DNA of 64,000 bases from NCBI GenBank assembly GCA_036495715.1, contig DASXML010000071.1, positions 1 to 64,000 on the forward strand, in the 5' to 3' direction. This DNA comes from Scandinavium sp036495715 (lineage in GTDB: Bacteria > Pseudomonadota > Gammaproteobacteria > Enterobacterales > Enterobacteriaceae). How positions within the stretch are numbered: the stretch's first letter is position 1; each line of letters opens with the position of its first letter. The position numbers were made by a program, and so were the translations under genes. A model generated the notes under the pieces. The model saw only the letters and a program-made list of their open reading frames with translations. It had not been told where the DNA came from and searched no databases. Below, one piece after another: positions 8,649 through 16,460 of the stretch.

Positions 8649-9371
8649 TTACGACACGTGCTGCAAAAATTCCTGCAGGCGCGGGTTTGGCGGGTTATCA
8701 ATAAGGGTTTGCGGATTACCGTCTTCGGCAATTCGGCCTTTATCGATGAAGATCAGACGCGAGGCCACTTTCTCAGCAAAGCTAATTTCGTGGGTCACGA
8801 TGACCATCGTCATACCTTCTTCGGCCAGATCCTGCATGACTTTCAGCACTTCGTGACGCAGTTCCGGGTCAAGCGCGGAGGTTGGCTCATCGAACAGCAT
8901 CATTTTGGGTTTCACCGCCAGCGCACGCGCGATCGCCACACGCTGTTGCTGACCGCCGGACAGTTCAGACGGGTAGTGATGACCACGATCGGCAAGGCCA
9001 ACCTTTGCCAGCAGCTCTTTCGCCAGCTTTTCTGCCGCGGCTTTGGACGCACCGCGCACGCGCTGTGGCCCGAACATGACGTTTTCCAGCGCGGTTAGAT
9101 GCGGGAACAGATAAAACTGCTGGAACACCATGCCGGCTTCCTGACGAATCAGGCGCTCGTCAACTTTCGGGTCATTCACCTTCAGACCATCGACAATCAA
9201 ATCACCGCTGGTGATTTCTTCCAGCTTGTTGATGCAGCGCAGCAGGGTGGACTTACCGGAGCCGGACGGCCCGATAATGACCACCACTTCACCTTTGGTG
9301 ATGTTCAAATCGATGTTGTGCAGCACCTGAGTCTGACCAAAGTGCTTAGAAACGTTTTTAAATTCAATCAC
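8649..9371 (-). CDS. glnQ: Glutamine ABC transporter ATPase GlnQ
   Basis: This 240-residue ATPase powers high-affinity glutamine import with GlnP and GlnH. Walker A GPSGSGKST is near 33-41, the signature LSGGQQQR near 135, and Walker B MLFDEPTSALD near 155-165, with a switch histidine in VTHE. It overlaps glnP by 4 bases (ATGA), which implies translational coupling. It matches the E. coli protein in length. The transporter is induced under nitrogen limitation. Confidence 0.97.
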   Translation of the reverse strand: MIEFKNVSKHFGQTQVLHNIDLNITKGEVVVIIGPSGSGKSTLLRCINKLEEITSGDLIVDGLKVNDPKVDERLIRQEAGMVFQQFYLFPHLTALENVMFGPQRVRGASKAAAEKLAKELLAKVGLADRGHHYPSELSGGQQQRVAIARALAVKPKMMLFDEPTSALDPELRHEVLKVMQDLAEEGMTMVIVTHEISFAEKVASRLIFIDKGRIAEDGNPQTLIDNPPNPRLQEFLQHVS

Positions 9372-10027
9372 AGGATTTTCATCCTTCTTTCAAGGCGACG
9401 CAGGACGAAGCTGAGCACAAGGGTGATGAGCAGATAAATAACCGCGACGGCGCTCCAGATTTCCAGCGCTCGGAAGTTGCCCGCGATGATTTCCTGACCG
9501 GTACGCGTCAGTTCGGCAACGCCGATAACGATAAACAGCGAGGTGTCTTTGATGCTGATGATCCACTGGTTACCCAGCGGCGGCAGCATACGACGCAATG
9601 CTAAAGGTAGGATCACGTGGCGAATGGTTTCGCGACGAGACAGCCCGAGCGCGAGGCCCGCTTCGCTGAAACCTTTATGAATCGACAGCACCGCGCCACG
9701 GGTGATTTCCGCGATGTAGGCACCGGAGTTGATCATGATGGTGACGACCGCCGCCGAGAACGGATCGATACGCAGATCGTTAAAGGCTAACGGCAGGGCG
9801 AAATAGATAAACATGACCTGTACGACGATAGGCGTACCGCGGATCACTTCGATAAACACGAGGGCGATGTGGTTCGCTATCCAACCGCCATACGTACGGG
9901 CAAAACCGGCCACCAGACCGATGAATAACCCGCCCACTAACCCCAGGACCGAAATCCATAGAGTCATTTTGGCGCCTTCAAGCAAGATAGGAATGGCAGG
10001 CCAGATGGCGCTCCAGTCAAACTGCAT
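9368..10027 (-). CDS. glnP: Glutamine ABC transporter permease GlnP
   Basis: This 219-residue polar amino-acid permease (HisM/HisQ type) has several transmembrane helices. The EAA loop (EAGLALGLSRRETIRHVILP) is near 120-140, where the GlnQ ATPase docks. It is the middle gene of glnH-glnP-glnQ. It is separated from glnH by 80 bases containing a GC-rich hairpin that probably stabilises the upstream glnH message. Confidence 0.96.
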   Translation of the reverse strand: MQFDWSAIWPAIPILLEGAKMTLWISVLGLVGGLFIGLVAGFARTYGGWIANHIALVFIEVIRGTPIVVQVMFIYFALPLAFNDLRIDPFSAAVVTIMINSGAYIAEITRGAVLSIHKGFSEAGLALGLSRRETIRHVILPLALRRMLPPLGNQWIISIKDTSLFIVIGVAELTRTGQEIIAGNFRALEIWSAVAVIYLLITLVLSFVLRRLERRMKIL

Positions 10028-10060
10028 GATGATTTCCTGTTACCGTGGTTCAAAAATAAC

Positions 10061-10080
10061 AGGGGCGAAAGGTCGCCCCT
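10061..10080 (-). promoter_or_regulatory. Hairpin between glnH and glnP
   Basis: The perfect stem AGGGGCGA / TCGCCCCT has a 4-base loop and no T-run. It is likely a processing or partial-termination structure that raises GlnH over GlnPQ. Function is inferred from its position after a periplasmic-binding-protein gene. Confidence 0.55.
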
Positions 10081-10107
10081 GAGAACAGTGAGTCTTAATA
10101 AGAATAA

Positions 10108-10854
10108 TTATTTTGGTTCAGTACCGAACCATTTTTTATAGATTTCGTTGTACTGACCGTTTTCACGCAGTGTTTTCAGGGCGCCGTTCACTTTCTCACG
10201 CAGGTCGTCGCTGCCTTTTGGGAAAGCGATGCCGTAAGACTGTGCTTCCAGAGACTCACCGACCGCTTTGAACTGGCCGCGGCCTGCGGTTTTGATGAAG
10301 TACAGGATGTTTGGCGTATCGTGCAATACCGCGTCAGCGCGGTTAGTGCCGAGTTCCATGTAGGCGTTATCGATGTTCGGGAACTGGCGCAGATCTTTGG
10401 TCTTGATGTTCGCTTTCGCGTAATCAACAGAACCGGTACCGCCTTTCACTGCAACGACTTTGCCATCCAGGTCTTTTACGCTCTTGATGTCATTGTTGTT
10501 GGCTTTCACCATCACCAGCAGGCCGCTTTTGTAGTAGCCATCAGAGAAGTCGATAGCCTTTTTACGTTCGTCGGTAATGGTGATACCCGCCAGCGCCAGG
10601 TCGATGTTTTTAGTTTGCAGCGCAGGGATGATGCCGCTGAAATCCATTGGCTTCAGGGTGTAATTGAGCTTCAGCTCTTTAGCGATAGCGGCCCACAGGT
10701 CCACATCGAAACCAACGTATTTGTCACCCTGTTTGAATTCGAAGGGAACGAACGCGGTGTCAGTCGCCACAACCAGTTGTTTTTCCGCAGCCTGAGAAGA
10801 AACGGCAAAGGCCAGGGTCAGTGCAGCCAGTGAAACTTTGAATACAGACTTCAT
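10108..10854 (-). CDS. glnH: Glutamine-binding periplasmic protein GlnH
   Basis: This 248-residue solute-binding protein has a signal peptide (MKSVFKVSLAALTLAFAVSSQA, cleavage about 22). The mature protein is near-identical in motif to E. coli GlnH, with ATDTAFVPFEF at the ligand-cleft strand and GSVDYAKANIK later. It binds L-glutamine in the periplasm and delivers it to GlnPQ. Start 10854 is taken rather than 10923 because it gives the correct leader, with a GGAAATG-type Shine-Dalgarno. It is the first gene of the operon, behind a sigma-54 promoter. Confidence 0.97.
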   Translation of the reverse strand: MKSVFKVSLAALTLAFAVSSQAAEKQLVVATDTAFVPFEFKQGDKYVGFDVDLWAAIAKELKLNYTLKPMDFSGIIPALQTKNIDLALAGITITDERKKAIDFSDGYYKSGLLVMVKANNNDIKSVKDLDGKVVAVKGGTGSVDYAKANIKTKDLRQFPNIDNAYMELGTNRADAVLHDTPNILYFIKTAGRGQFKAVGESLEAQSYGIAFPKGSDDLREKVNGALKTLRENGQYNEIYKKWFGTEPK

Positions 10855-10906
10855 AGCATTTCCTTTTATAACCACGGGGCAATCCCCTGCGAGAATAGTT
10901 CGCCTA

Positions 10907-10922
10907 TGAAATAATCGTGCCA
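10907..10922 (-). promoter_or_regulatory. Sigma-54 promoter of glnHPQ
   Basis: On the minus strand TGGCACG-ATTA-TTTCA fits the -24/-12 pattern (TGGCAC-N5-TTGCA), with a GG-adjacent perfect -24 and an imperfect -12. It lies 53 bases before glnH. Its layout is that of E. coli glnHp2 as I know it. Confidence 0.75.
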
Positions 10923-11168
10923 ACTTTACAACTTATTGTTTTGCAAAGAGGTGATGGAGACCCTTTGCACAAAACGCGTTGCAAGGCACACGATATGCAC
11001 CACAATGGAGCGCTAAAATGGTGCAATTCAGCAGGCACGTAAGGCGTATGGGTATTAAGCGCAAATTACACTGATAAAACAATCTTTCGTTAACGATTGT
11101 GTGAAGTGATAATTACAATTGGTTTACTTTTGCAGGCGGGAACGCGAAGTTTATGCACTATAAAAGTG
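10923..11168. other. Intergenic control region glnH-dps
   Basis: The stretch between the glnH promoter and the dps terminator contains the NtrC-type sites at 10996-11025. Beyond those it is A+T-rich with no coding signal. A sigma-70 promoter for glnH may also exist but could not be assigned. Confidence 0.5.
10996..11025. promoter_or_regulatory. Overlapping NtrC-type sites upstream of glnH
   Basis: TGCACCACAATGGAGC and GCGCTAAAATGGTGCA each carry one consensus half (TGCACCA or TGGTGCA) of the NtrC dyad. They overlap by two bases, about 80 bp upstream of the sigma-54 promoter, the usual enhancer distance. Confidence 0.65.
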
Positions 11169-11192
11169 CAAAACCCCTCGGGCGAGGGGTTC
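11169..11192 (-). terminator. Terminator of dps
   Basis: The stem AACCCCTCG / CGAGGGGTT has a 2-3 base loop. On the minus strand it is followed by TTTTGC. Confidence 0.8.
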
Positions 11193-11213
11193 TAAGATAA
11201 GAAAATCGTATGG

Positions 11214-11717
11214 TTATTCGATGTTAGATTCAATGAACCACAGGAATTTATCGAGATCGCGTGAGGCTGCGGTCAAGATATCTGCGGTGTCATCGTCTTT
11301 GGCTTCACCAATCGCTTTACGTACGTCATTGGCGACAATTGCGTAGCGGTCAGCCAGTTCTTTCAGGTGATCCTGAACGGTATGAATATCCAGCGGGTAG
11401 CTTTTCAGCGGCGTCTTGTTGTTGATGACCTGCGTTGTACCCAATGCCACGCCACCCAACTGCACAGCACGCTCTGCCATCGTATCCAGATGATCGGTCA
11501 GCGCAGTGCGGAAGCCGTCAAGCATCTCATGGACGGCAATAAAGTTAGCGCCGCGCATATTCCAGTGGGCCTGTTTGGTGATAAGAGACAGATCAATGAA
11601 CTGAATGACCTGGCGATTCAGTAGCTCAATCGTTGCTTTTTTTTCGCTGTCCGATACATCGTTGCGGGTATAGAGCAGAGTAGATGTTTTGGTTTTGACC
11701 AGTTTTGCAGTAGCCAT
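11214..11717 (-). CDS. dps: DNA-protection ferritin Dps
   Basis: This 167-residue mini-ferritin forms dodecamers that bind DNA and oxidise iron with peroxide in starved or oxidatively stressed cells. The ferroxidase segment HWNMRGANFIAVHEMLDGF (about 51-69) and the later DHLDTMAERAVQLGG are intact. The lysine-rich N-terminal tail (MATAKLVKTKTS) used for DNA binding is present. Start 11717 gives the exact E. coli length; the open frame to 11855 is non-coding leader. It stands alone, bounded by its own terminator. IHF/OxyR/sigma-S control is known in E. coli but was not resolved here. Confidence 0.97.
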   Translation of the reverse strand: MATAKLVKTKTSTLLYTRNDVSDSEKKATIELLNRQVIQFIDLSLITKQAHWNMRGANFIAVHEMLDGFRTALTDHLDTMAERAVQLGGVALGTTQVINNKTPLKSYPLDIHTVQDHLKELADRYAIVANDVRKAIGEAKDDDTADILTAASRDLDKFLWFIESNIE

Positions 11718-11964
11718 TCTCATATCCTCTTGATGCATAGTCGGTGAATTACTGGAGAAAAGTATAGCACCCGCTGTCCATTCTGCCGGAACGTTAGTAC
11801 CTATCGGTTTAATAGCGCGAGTGAAATTGAATTCAGTTAATTTCTTTATAAACAAATAGATAGATTATTTATTTGTAAGTGATAACTAATTGACTAAGAA
11901 AGGTCTGTTTATTGCGGGAATATTTACACTGAGAAATGGTTGTGTGGTGAAATAAATTCTAGTG

Positions 11965-11989
11965 GCCGTAGGATGTTATAACCTACGGC
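11965..11989 (-). terminator. Hairpin downstream of rhtA
   Basis: The perfect stem GCCGTAGG / CCTACGGC has a 9-base loop. It is six bases past the rhtA stop on the minus strand. The T-tract is weak (AATTTATTT after eight bases), so terminator strength is uncertain. Confidence 0.5.
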
Positions 11990-11995
11990 GTAATC

Positions 11996-12886
11996 TTATT
12001 CAGTAATATCGACTTTCTCTATTTTGCTTTCGCGACGAAGCGTGAGCGTTGAGCCCATTGAGGCCGCCATGATCGCCAGCAGGGCGAGGGATTGTGTGCC
12101 GGTCAGCGTTTCCCCGAGGAAGATCATGCCAGAGACTGCCGCCAGAGCCGGCTCCATGCTCATTAACGTGCCAAAGGTGCGTGTCGGCAGGCGAGTCAGC
12201 GCAATCATTTCCAGCGAGTAGGGCAGCGCCGTGGACAGAATAGCAATACCTATTCCTAAGGGCAGAATCGACCACTGCCAGAGCACTTCTCCGGCCTGAA
12301 ATGCACCAATGGGAACAAACACCAGTGCTGCAATCAATGAGCCCATCGCGACGGTCGCCGGGCCATGCTCTTCGCCCGCACGTTGCCCGGTAATAATGTA
12401 CACCGCCCAACAGGCACCCGCGCCGAGCGCCAGTGCCGCACCGGTTAAATCGACATGGGCAATGTTCTGCCCGAGCGGCAGAAGGAACCACAGACCTAAA
12501 ACCGCCAACGCCACCCACACAAAATCAATGGGACGACGGGAGCCGAACAGCGCTACCGCCAGCGGGCCAGTAAATTCCAGCGCCACCGCAACACCGAGGG
12601 GAATACGTTGAATTGACAGATAGAACAGATAGTTCATCGCCCCAAGCGACAGACCGTAAAACAGGAGCGGTAGCCGCTGTTCGCGTGTGAATCGCAGACG
12701 CCATGGTTTAAAGACGCACACCAGAATCAACGTCCCGAGCGCAAGGCGCAGCGCGGTGACACCGGGCGCGCCCACGACAGGGAAGAGTGATTTTGCAAGT
12801 GCTGCGCCGCTTTGAATCGAACACATGGCAATCAATATTACGAGGATCGGCAGCCACACCGGCACCTTACGCGACAACCCTGGCAT
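11996..12886 (-). CDS. rhtA: Threonine/homoserine exporter RhtA
   Basis: This 296-residue inner-membrane protein is of the drug/metabolite transporter (EamA) family, with ten hydrophobic helices arranged as two EamA repeats. It exports threonine, homoserine and related amino acids. It is close to E. coli RhtA (295 aa) throughout, for example LEFTGPLAVALFGSRRP and SMEPALAAVSGMIFLGE. Start 12886 is selected because GGAGAAAGG lies just upstream; the frame extends to 12901 without support. It is divergent from ompX. Confidence 0.95.
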   Translation of the reverse strand: MPGLSRKVPVWLPILVILIAMCSIQSGAALAKSLFPVVGAPGVTALRLALGTLILVCVFKPWRLRFTREQRLPLLFYGLSLGAMNYLFYLSIQRIPLGVAVALEFTGPLAVALFGSRRPIDFVWVALAVLGLWFLLPLGQNIAHVDLTGAALALGAGACWAVYIITGQRAGEEHGPATVAMGSLIAALVFVPIGAFQAGEVLWQWSILPLGIGIAILSTALPYSLEMIALTRLPTRTFGTLMSMEPALAAVSGMIFLGETLTGTQSLALLAIMAASMGSTLTLRRESKIEKVDITE

Positions 12887-13240
12887 CCTTTCTCCTGTCA
12901 TTTTTTGTCAAAGGAAGTAAAAGAGGCAGTGTAAATGAATTACCCCTTTCTGGTTTAGAGATTGTTGAAAAAAAGCTAAGTGAGGCGTCGTACAATAAAG
13001 TTCAGTCAACGGAGAAAAATCCTGCTCTTTTAGGACTAATCTGGATGAATGCGCCATTTAGTTAGCGCAATAATGGCAAAATCTGCGAGGAACTTGCTGA
13101 TTTTCAAAAGGGATTGTCAACGATGGAAACGTTTAGTTACATGAAAGACACCCTTCGACAACGCGAATCGTAAAAAGTTTCCGGAAAATTTTGATATATT
13201 TAAAACTTACGGATTTACTTGAAGCACATTTGAGGTGGTT
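12887..13240. other. Divergent control region rhtA-ompX
   Basis: This 354-bp region should hold the rhtA and ompX promoters and the ompX leader. The 13170-13215 segment is A+T-rich (TTTTGATATATTTAAAAC), a plausible ompX promoter zone. A short open frame at 12787-13065 overlaps rhtA and lacks coding support. In E. coli the ompX leader is targeted by sRNAs; pairing was not testable here. Confidence 0.5.
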
Positions 13241-13753
13241 ATGAATAAAATTGCACGTCTTTCAGCACTGGCTATCGTCCTGGCTGCAACCGCAGGTACT
13301 GCTGTAGCTGCTACTTCTACCGTTACCGGTGGCTACGCTCAGAGCGATATGCAGGGCGAAGCGAACAAAGCAGGTGGTTTCAACCTGAAATACCGTTACG
13401 AGCAGGACAACAACCCACTCGGCGTGATCGGTTCTTTCACTTACACCGAGAAAAACGGTAACGACAGCGGTACCTACAACAAATCTCAGTACTACGGTAT
13501 CACTGCTGGTCCTGCTTACCGCATCAACGATTGGGCAAGCATCTACGGTGTTGTCGGTGTTGGCTACGGTAAATTCCAGGCTAACGACTTCCCAGCTAGC
13601 AAATCTGACATGAGCGACTACGGTTTCTCCTACGGCGCAGGTATGCAGTTCAACCCAATCGAAAACGTTGCTCTGGACTTCTCTTACGAGCAGTCTCGTA
13701 TTCGTAACGTTGACGTTGGCACCTGGATCGCAGGCGTTGGTTACCGTTTCTAA
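13241..13753 (+). CDS. ompX: Outer membrane protein OmpX
   Basis: This 170-residue eight-stranded beta-barrel of the Ail/Lom/OmpX family sits in the outer membrane and is linked to adhesion and stress. The signal peptide ends AVAA (about residue 23). The mature start ATSTVTGGYAQSD and the C-terminal barrel signature GTWIAGVGYRF with terminal Phe are typical. Codon use looks highly optimised (repeated CTG, GGT, AAC). Start 13241 with AGGTGG upstream is preferred over 13235. A strong terminator follows. Confidence 0.97.
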   Translation: MNKIARLSALAIVLAATAGTAVAATSTVTGGYAQSDMQGEANKAGGFNLKYRYEQDNNPLGVIGSFTYTEKNGNDSGTYNKSQYYGITAGPAYRINDWASIYGVVGVGYGKFQANDFPASKSDMSDYGFSYGAGMQFNPIENVALDFSYEQSRIRNVDVGTWIAGVGYRF

Positions 13754-13772
13754 TCACTTCGGTGATAATAAA

Positions 13773-13799
13773 AAATCCGCCTAAGGGCGGATTTTTTTT
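13773..13799 (+). terminator. Terminator of ompX
   Basis: The stem AATCCGCC / GGCGGATT is followed by eight T. Confidence 0.92.
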
Positions 13800-13821
13800 G
13801 TCTGTCATTCGAGGGCTAACG

Positions 13822-15405
13822 TTAATGGGCGGCGGTATCGAACACGTCCGTGCCAAGATGGTTGTAGTCCACTTTCTGTAGCTGGAAGTTGGTGATGTAA
13901 ACCGGACCTGCCTTTTGGTTCGACACAAAGTGATACGGCGTGGCAATCTCTTGCGTCTGAATGCCGGTCCACTGCGAGAAGAAACTCAGGAAATCGTTAG
14001 CTGAACGACGCGCTTTAATCACACGATGGGATTTGTCATCGCTGGAAAGCACCATAAACGGCACCTGGAAGTTCTGCTGGAACTTGTCATCATGCGCCAG
14101 ATACTGCACCGATTTTCCTCGTTCCTTAAAGGCTAATCCGTGGTCAGAGAAATACACCAGCGAAAAGCTGTCACCGGAATTGCGCAGCTGATCGTACAGC
14201 TTGCTCAGCAGCTGGTCGGTTTGCGTCATGCTGTAGAGATAGCATGAGGTCTCTTTCGACTGCACGAAATCCGTGTATTGCCCCTGTGTTCTGTCACAGG
14301 CCTGCGGGTGTGAGCCCATCAGGTGCAGCACAATTAGCTGCGGCTGCGTCCGTTCGGTTGCCAGCACCTGGGCGGTCATTTTCAGCAGATCGTCATCTTT
14401 GGTATTTTTATCCGCTTCAAAATCCCCATTTTTCAGGAAGTGCACTTCATCGGCGCGCTTGGCGATACTGGCGATGGCGGTGTCGTATTCGCCGATTTGC
14501 CCCTGGTTTGAGAACCACCAGGTCTGGAAACCGGCACGGTTAGCCAACGTCACGAAATTATCCTGATACAGCGGTTTGCCGTCGACCACGCGATTGAGCG
14601 TCAGGCCGAGGGATTTTTGCGTTGAGCCACTGGCCGCGATGTAATCGGTAAACAGCGCCCCGTTCACCGAGTTTTCAAACGGGGTGTTATCCCAGTGACC
14701 GCCAAACGCGCCCATCGCATCGCGACGCGCGCTTTCGCCAATCACCACCACATAAGTGTGATATTTCGGCTTCACCGCAACCACGTTCCAGGTGTCTTTC
14801 AGATTGGAAAACTGTGCCAGACGTGCCTGTTCATCTAAAACTTGTTGGTTGCTAATGGCGACATCATGCACAAAGCGCACGGCGGGATAGCCAATTTTGC
14901 TGATACGGAATACGCCATCCCACGCAATTTCCTGCACCGGGCGTACAAACGCGACGCCGACGCAAAACAGCAGACACAGCAGGTCGATTTTGCTCCATGC
15001 GCGTTTGGCTTCCCGTTTGCGGCGAACGGCGATGACGCCGAGCGCGAAAATAAACAGCGAAATAAAATAGCTGTACCAGGGGAAGATGGTGAGAATTTCC
15101 GTGGACTCTTCTGCGTTGGTTGAATGCAGTGCCAGCAGGGTATTAAAGTTTGGCGCACCGTAGGCCTGACCAAACGGATAATAAAAAGCAGCGACCAGGG
15201 AATATATCCCCAGCAATACTTTTTGCGTGCGCGGCACGGCACGCCACAGTACATGTAGCAGGCAGGTAAACGCGACGGTATACAGCAGGCTAAAAGGGTA
15301 TCCCAGCGCCAGATTCATCAGTAATGATTGTAAAAAGTAAAATCCGGTCCATGGATTCAGCGCCAGGCCACGGGCGGCCAGCGTTTCTTTCAGCGTTACA
15401 TTCAT
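13822..15405 (-). CDS. opgE: Phosphoethanolamine transferase OpgE
   Basis: This 527-residue inner-membrane enzyme has a membrane N-terminal half (helices to about 165) and a periplasmic alkaline-phosphatase-like sulfatase-fold domain. It transfers phosphoethanolamine to osmoregulated periplasmic glucans. The nucleophile region GESARRDAMGAFGG (about 225-238), ASGSTQKSLGLTLNR (about 258-272) and the metal-binding YFSDHG near 422 are present. Length is identical to E. coli YbiP/OpgE. It is convergent with ompX and separated from it by the ompX terminator. Confidence 0.95.
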   Translation of the reverse strand: MNVTLKETLAARGLALNPWTGFYFLQSLLMNLALGYPFSLLYTVAFTCLLHVLWRAVPRTQKVLLGIYSLVAAFYYPFGQAYGAPNFNTLLALHSTNAEESTEILTIFPWYSYFISLFIFALGVIAVRRKREAKRAWSKIDLLCLLFCVGVAFVRPVQEIAWDGVFRISKIGYPAVRFVHDVAISNQQVLDEQARLAQFSNLKDTWNVVAVKPKYHTYVVVIGESARRDAMGAFGGHWDNTPFENSVNGALFTDYIAASGSTQKSLGLTLNRVVDGKPLYQDNFVTLANRAGFQTWWFSNQGQIGEYDTAIASIAKRADEVHFLKNGDFEADKNTKDDDLLKMTAQVLATERTQPQLIVLHLMGSHPQACDRTQGQYTDFVQSKETSCYLYSMTQTDQLLSKLYDQLRNSGDSFSLVYFSDHGLAFKERGKSVQYLAHDDKFQQNFQVPFMVLSSDDKSHRVIKARRSANDFLSFFSQWTGIQTQEIATPYHFVSNQKAGPVYITNFQLQKVDYNHLGTDVFDTAAH

Positions 15406-15676
15406 AGGTCACAATCAAAAAGCCGCCATGCGCATCCCTTGGCGTCAAAGGGTAAAACCTGCCTGGCAGTGCGAGAAGAATGGGGTTCATCGAGGCGCAA
15501 AAGCTGCAGGGATGCGAGAAGATAAATTTGATGAATGACTGCGTCAACTACTCATCACAAATTGTTTTGCGAGGGCGATAGCAATTCCAGAAGAAAGGAG
15601 GGGTTTTACAGGCCAAACGACCAGTGTAGCGGGGTGTTATGACAGAAAAATGAAGCGGCGTACCGCGACGCCGCAT

Positions 15677-15802
15677 TTAGTGAGAAGGCTTATCCTGCTG
15701 CGGTTTGCTGCTGAAAATATCACACAGCATATTGATGAGCATCAGGCGCACTTTAAAAGGAGAATGAGTAAACACGGTTAAGCACCTCTTGAGTTCGTTC
15801 AT
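15677..15802 (-). CDS. mntS: Manganese small protein MntS
   Basis: This 41-residue small protein begins MNELKRCLTVFTHSPFKV and ends KPQQDKPSH. It closely follows E. coli MntS (42 aa, MNEFKRCMRVFSHSPFKV...), the MntR-repressed small protein that raises intracellular manganese by inhibiting the exporter MntP. The start is preceded by GGAGG (AGGAGGTTTCT). It is divergent from mntR and has a perfect MntR-type palindrome 60 bases upstream. Confidence 0.93.
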   Translation of the reverse strand: MNELKRCLTVFTHSPFKVRLMLINMLCDIFSSKPQQDKPSH

Positions 15803-15861
15803 AGAAACCTCCTGAACTTTCCGCACCTTCATTCCGTGAAGGATGTTCGTATTACATACAG

Positions 15862-15879
15862 ATATAGCACAGGCTATAT
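15862..15879. promoter_or_regulatory. MntR operator (mntS promoter)
   Basis: The perfect palindrome ATATAGC-ACAG-GCTATAT lies between mntS and mntR. It matches the AACATAGCNNNNGCTATGTT-type MntR box of enterics in its TAGC/GCTA core. It probably represses mntS under manganese. Confidence 0.8.
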
Positions 15880-15986
15880 TACTTAGCTATGGCTAAAACG
15901 TTAATTTTTTGTGCTCAGGTCACTATCCTATACAATGGAGCTCAACGAACTGATGCACTGACGCGTCACCGCGAAGAGGAAGCACA

Positions 15987-16460
15987 ATGAGCCGTCGCCC
16001 GGGTATCCCAGGACTGAAAAAAGTGACGCAATTGGTGAATGTCGAAGAACACGTTGAGGGCTTTCGTCAGGTGCGTGAAGCGCATCGCCGTGAGCTGATT
16101 GATGATTACGTTGAGCTGATTTCCGATCTCATCCGCGAAGTGGGTGAAGCACGCCAGGTGGACATGGCGGCACGGCTCGGTGTATCCCAACCAACAGTTG
16201 CGAAAATGTTAAAGCGTTTGGTCGGGGTTGGGCTGATTCAGCAAATTCCCTGGCGCGGTGTGTTTCTCACGCCCGAAGGTGAAAAACTGGCGCAGGAAGC
16301 CCGTGAGCGTCATCAAATTGTGGAAACCTTTTTGTTGGCCATTGGCGTGAGCGAAGACACCGCTCGCCGTGATGCTGAAGGGATGGAACACCACGTCAGC
16401 GAAGAAACGCTGGAACGTTTTCGTCAGTTTAACCAGCAAGCAGGGCTGCACGCTGAATGA
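15987..16460 (+). CDS. mntR: Manganese-dependent transcriptional regulator MntR
   Basis: This 157-residue DtxR/MntR-family metalloregulator has an N-terminal winged helix (MAARLGVSQPTVAKMLKRL, about 53-71) and a C-terminal iron-dependent-repressor dimerisation domain. Metal ligands are visible in the RHQIVETFL and EGMEHHVSEET segments. With Mn(II) it represses mntH and mntS and activates mntP in E. coli. Its stop overlaps the ybiR start (ATGA), so the two are cotranscribed and probably coupled. Confidence 0.96.
   Translation: MSRRPGIPGLKKVTQLVNVEEHVEGFRQVREAHRRELIDDYVELISDLIREVGEARQVDMAARLGVSQPTVAKMLKRLVGVGLIQQIPWRGVFLTPEGEKLAQEARERHQIVETFLLAIGVSEDTARRDAEGMEHHVSEETLERFRQFNQQAGLHAE

Noticed and set aside
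12787..13065. 92-residue open frame antisense to the rhtA start and reaching into the rhtA-ompX gap
   Set aside because: It overlaps the conserved rhtA coding region, has no good ribosome site and no family features; it is most likely a chance frame.
15290..15547. 85-residue minus-strand frame over the opgE start
   Set aside because: It overlaps the N-terminus of opgE in another frame and reads as low-information sequence.
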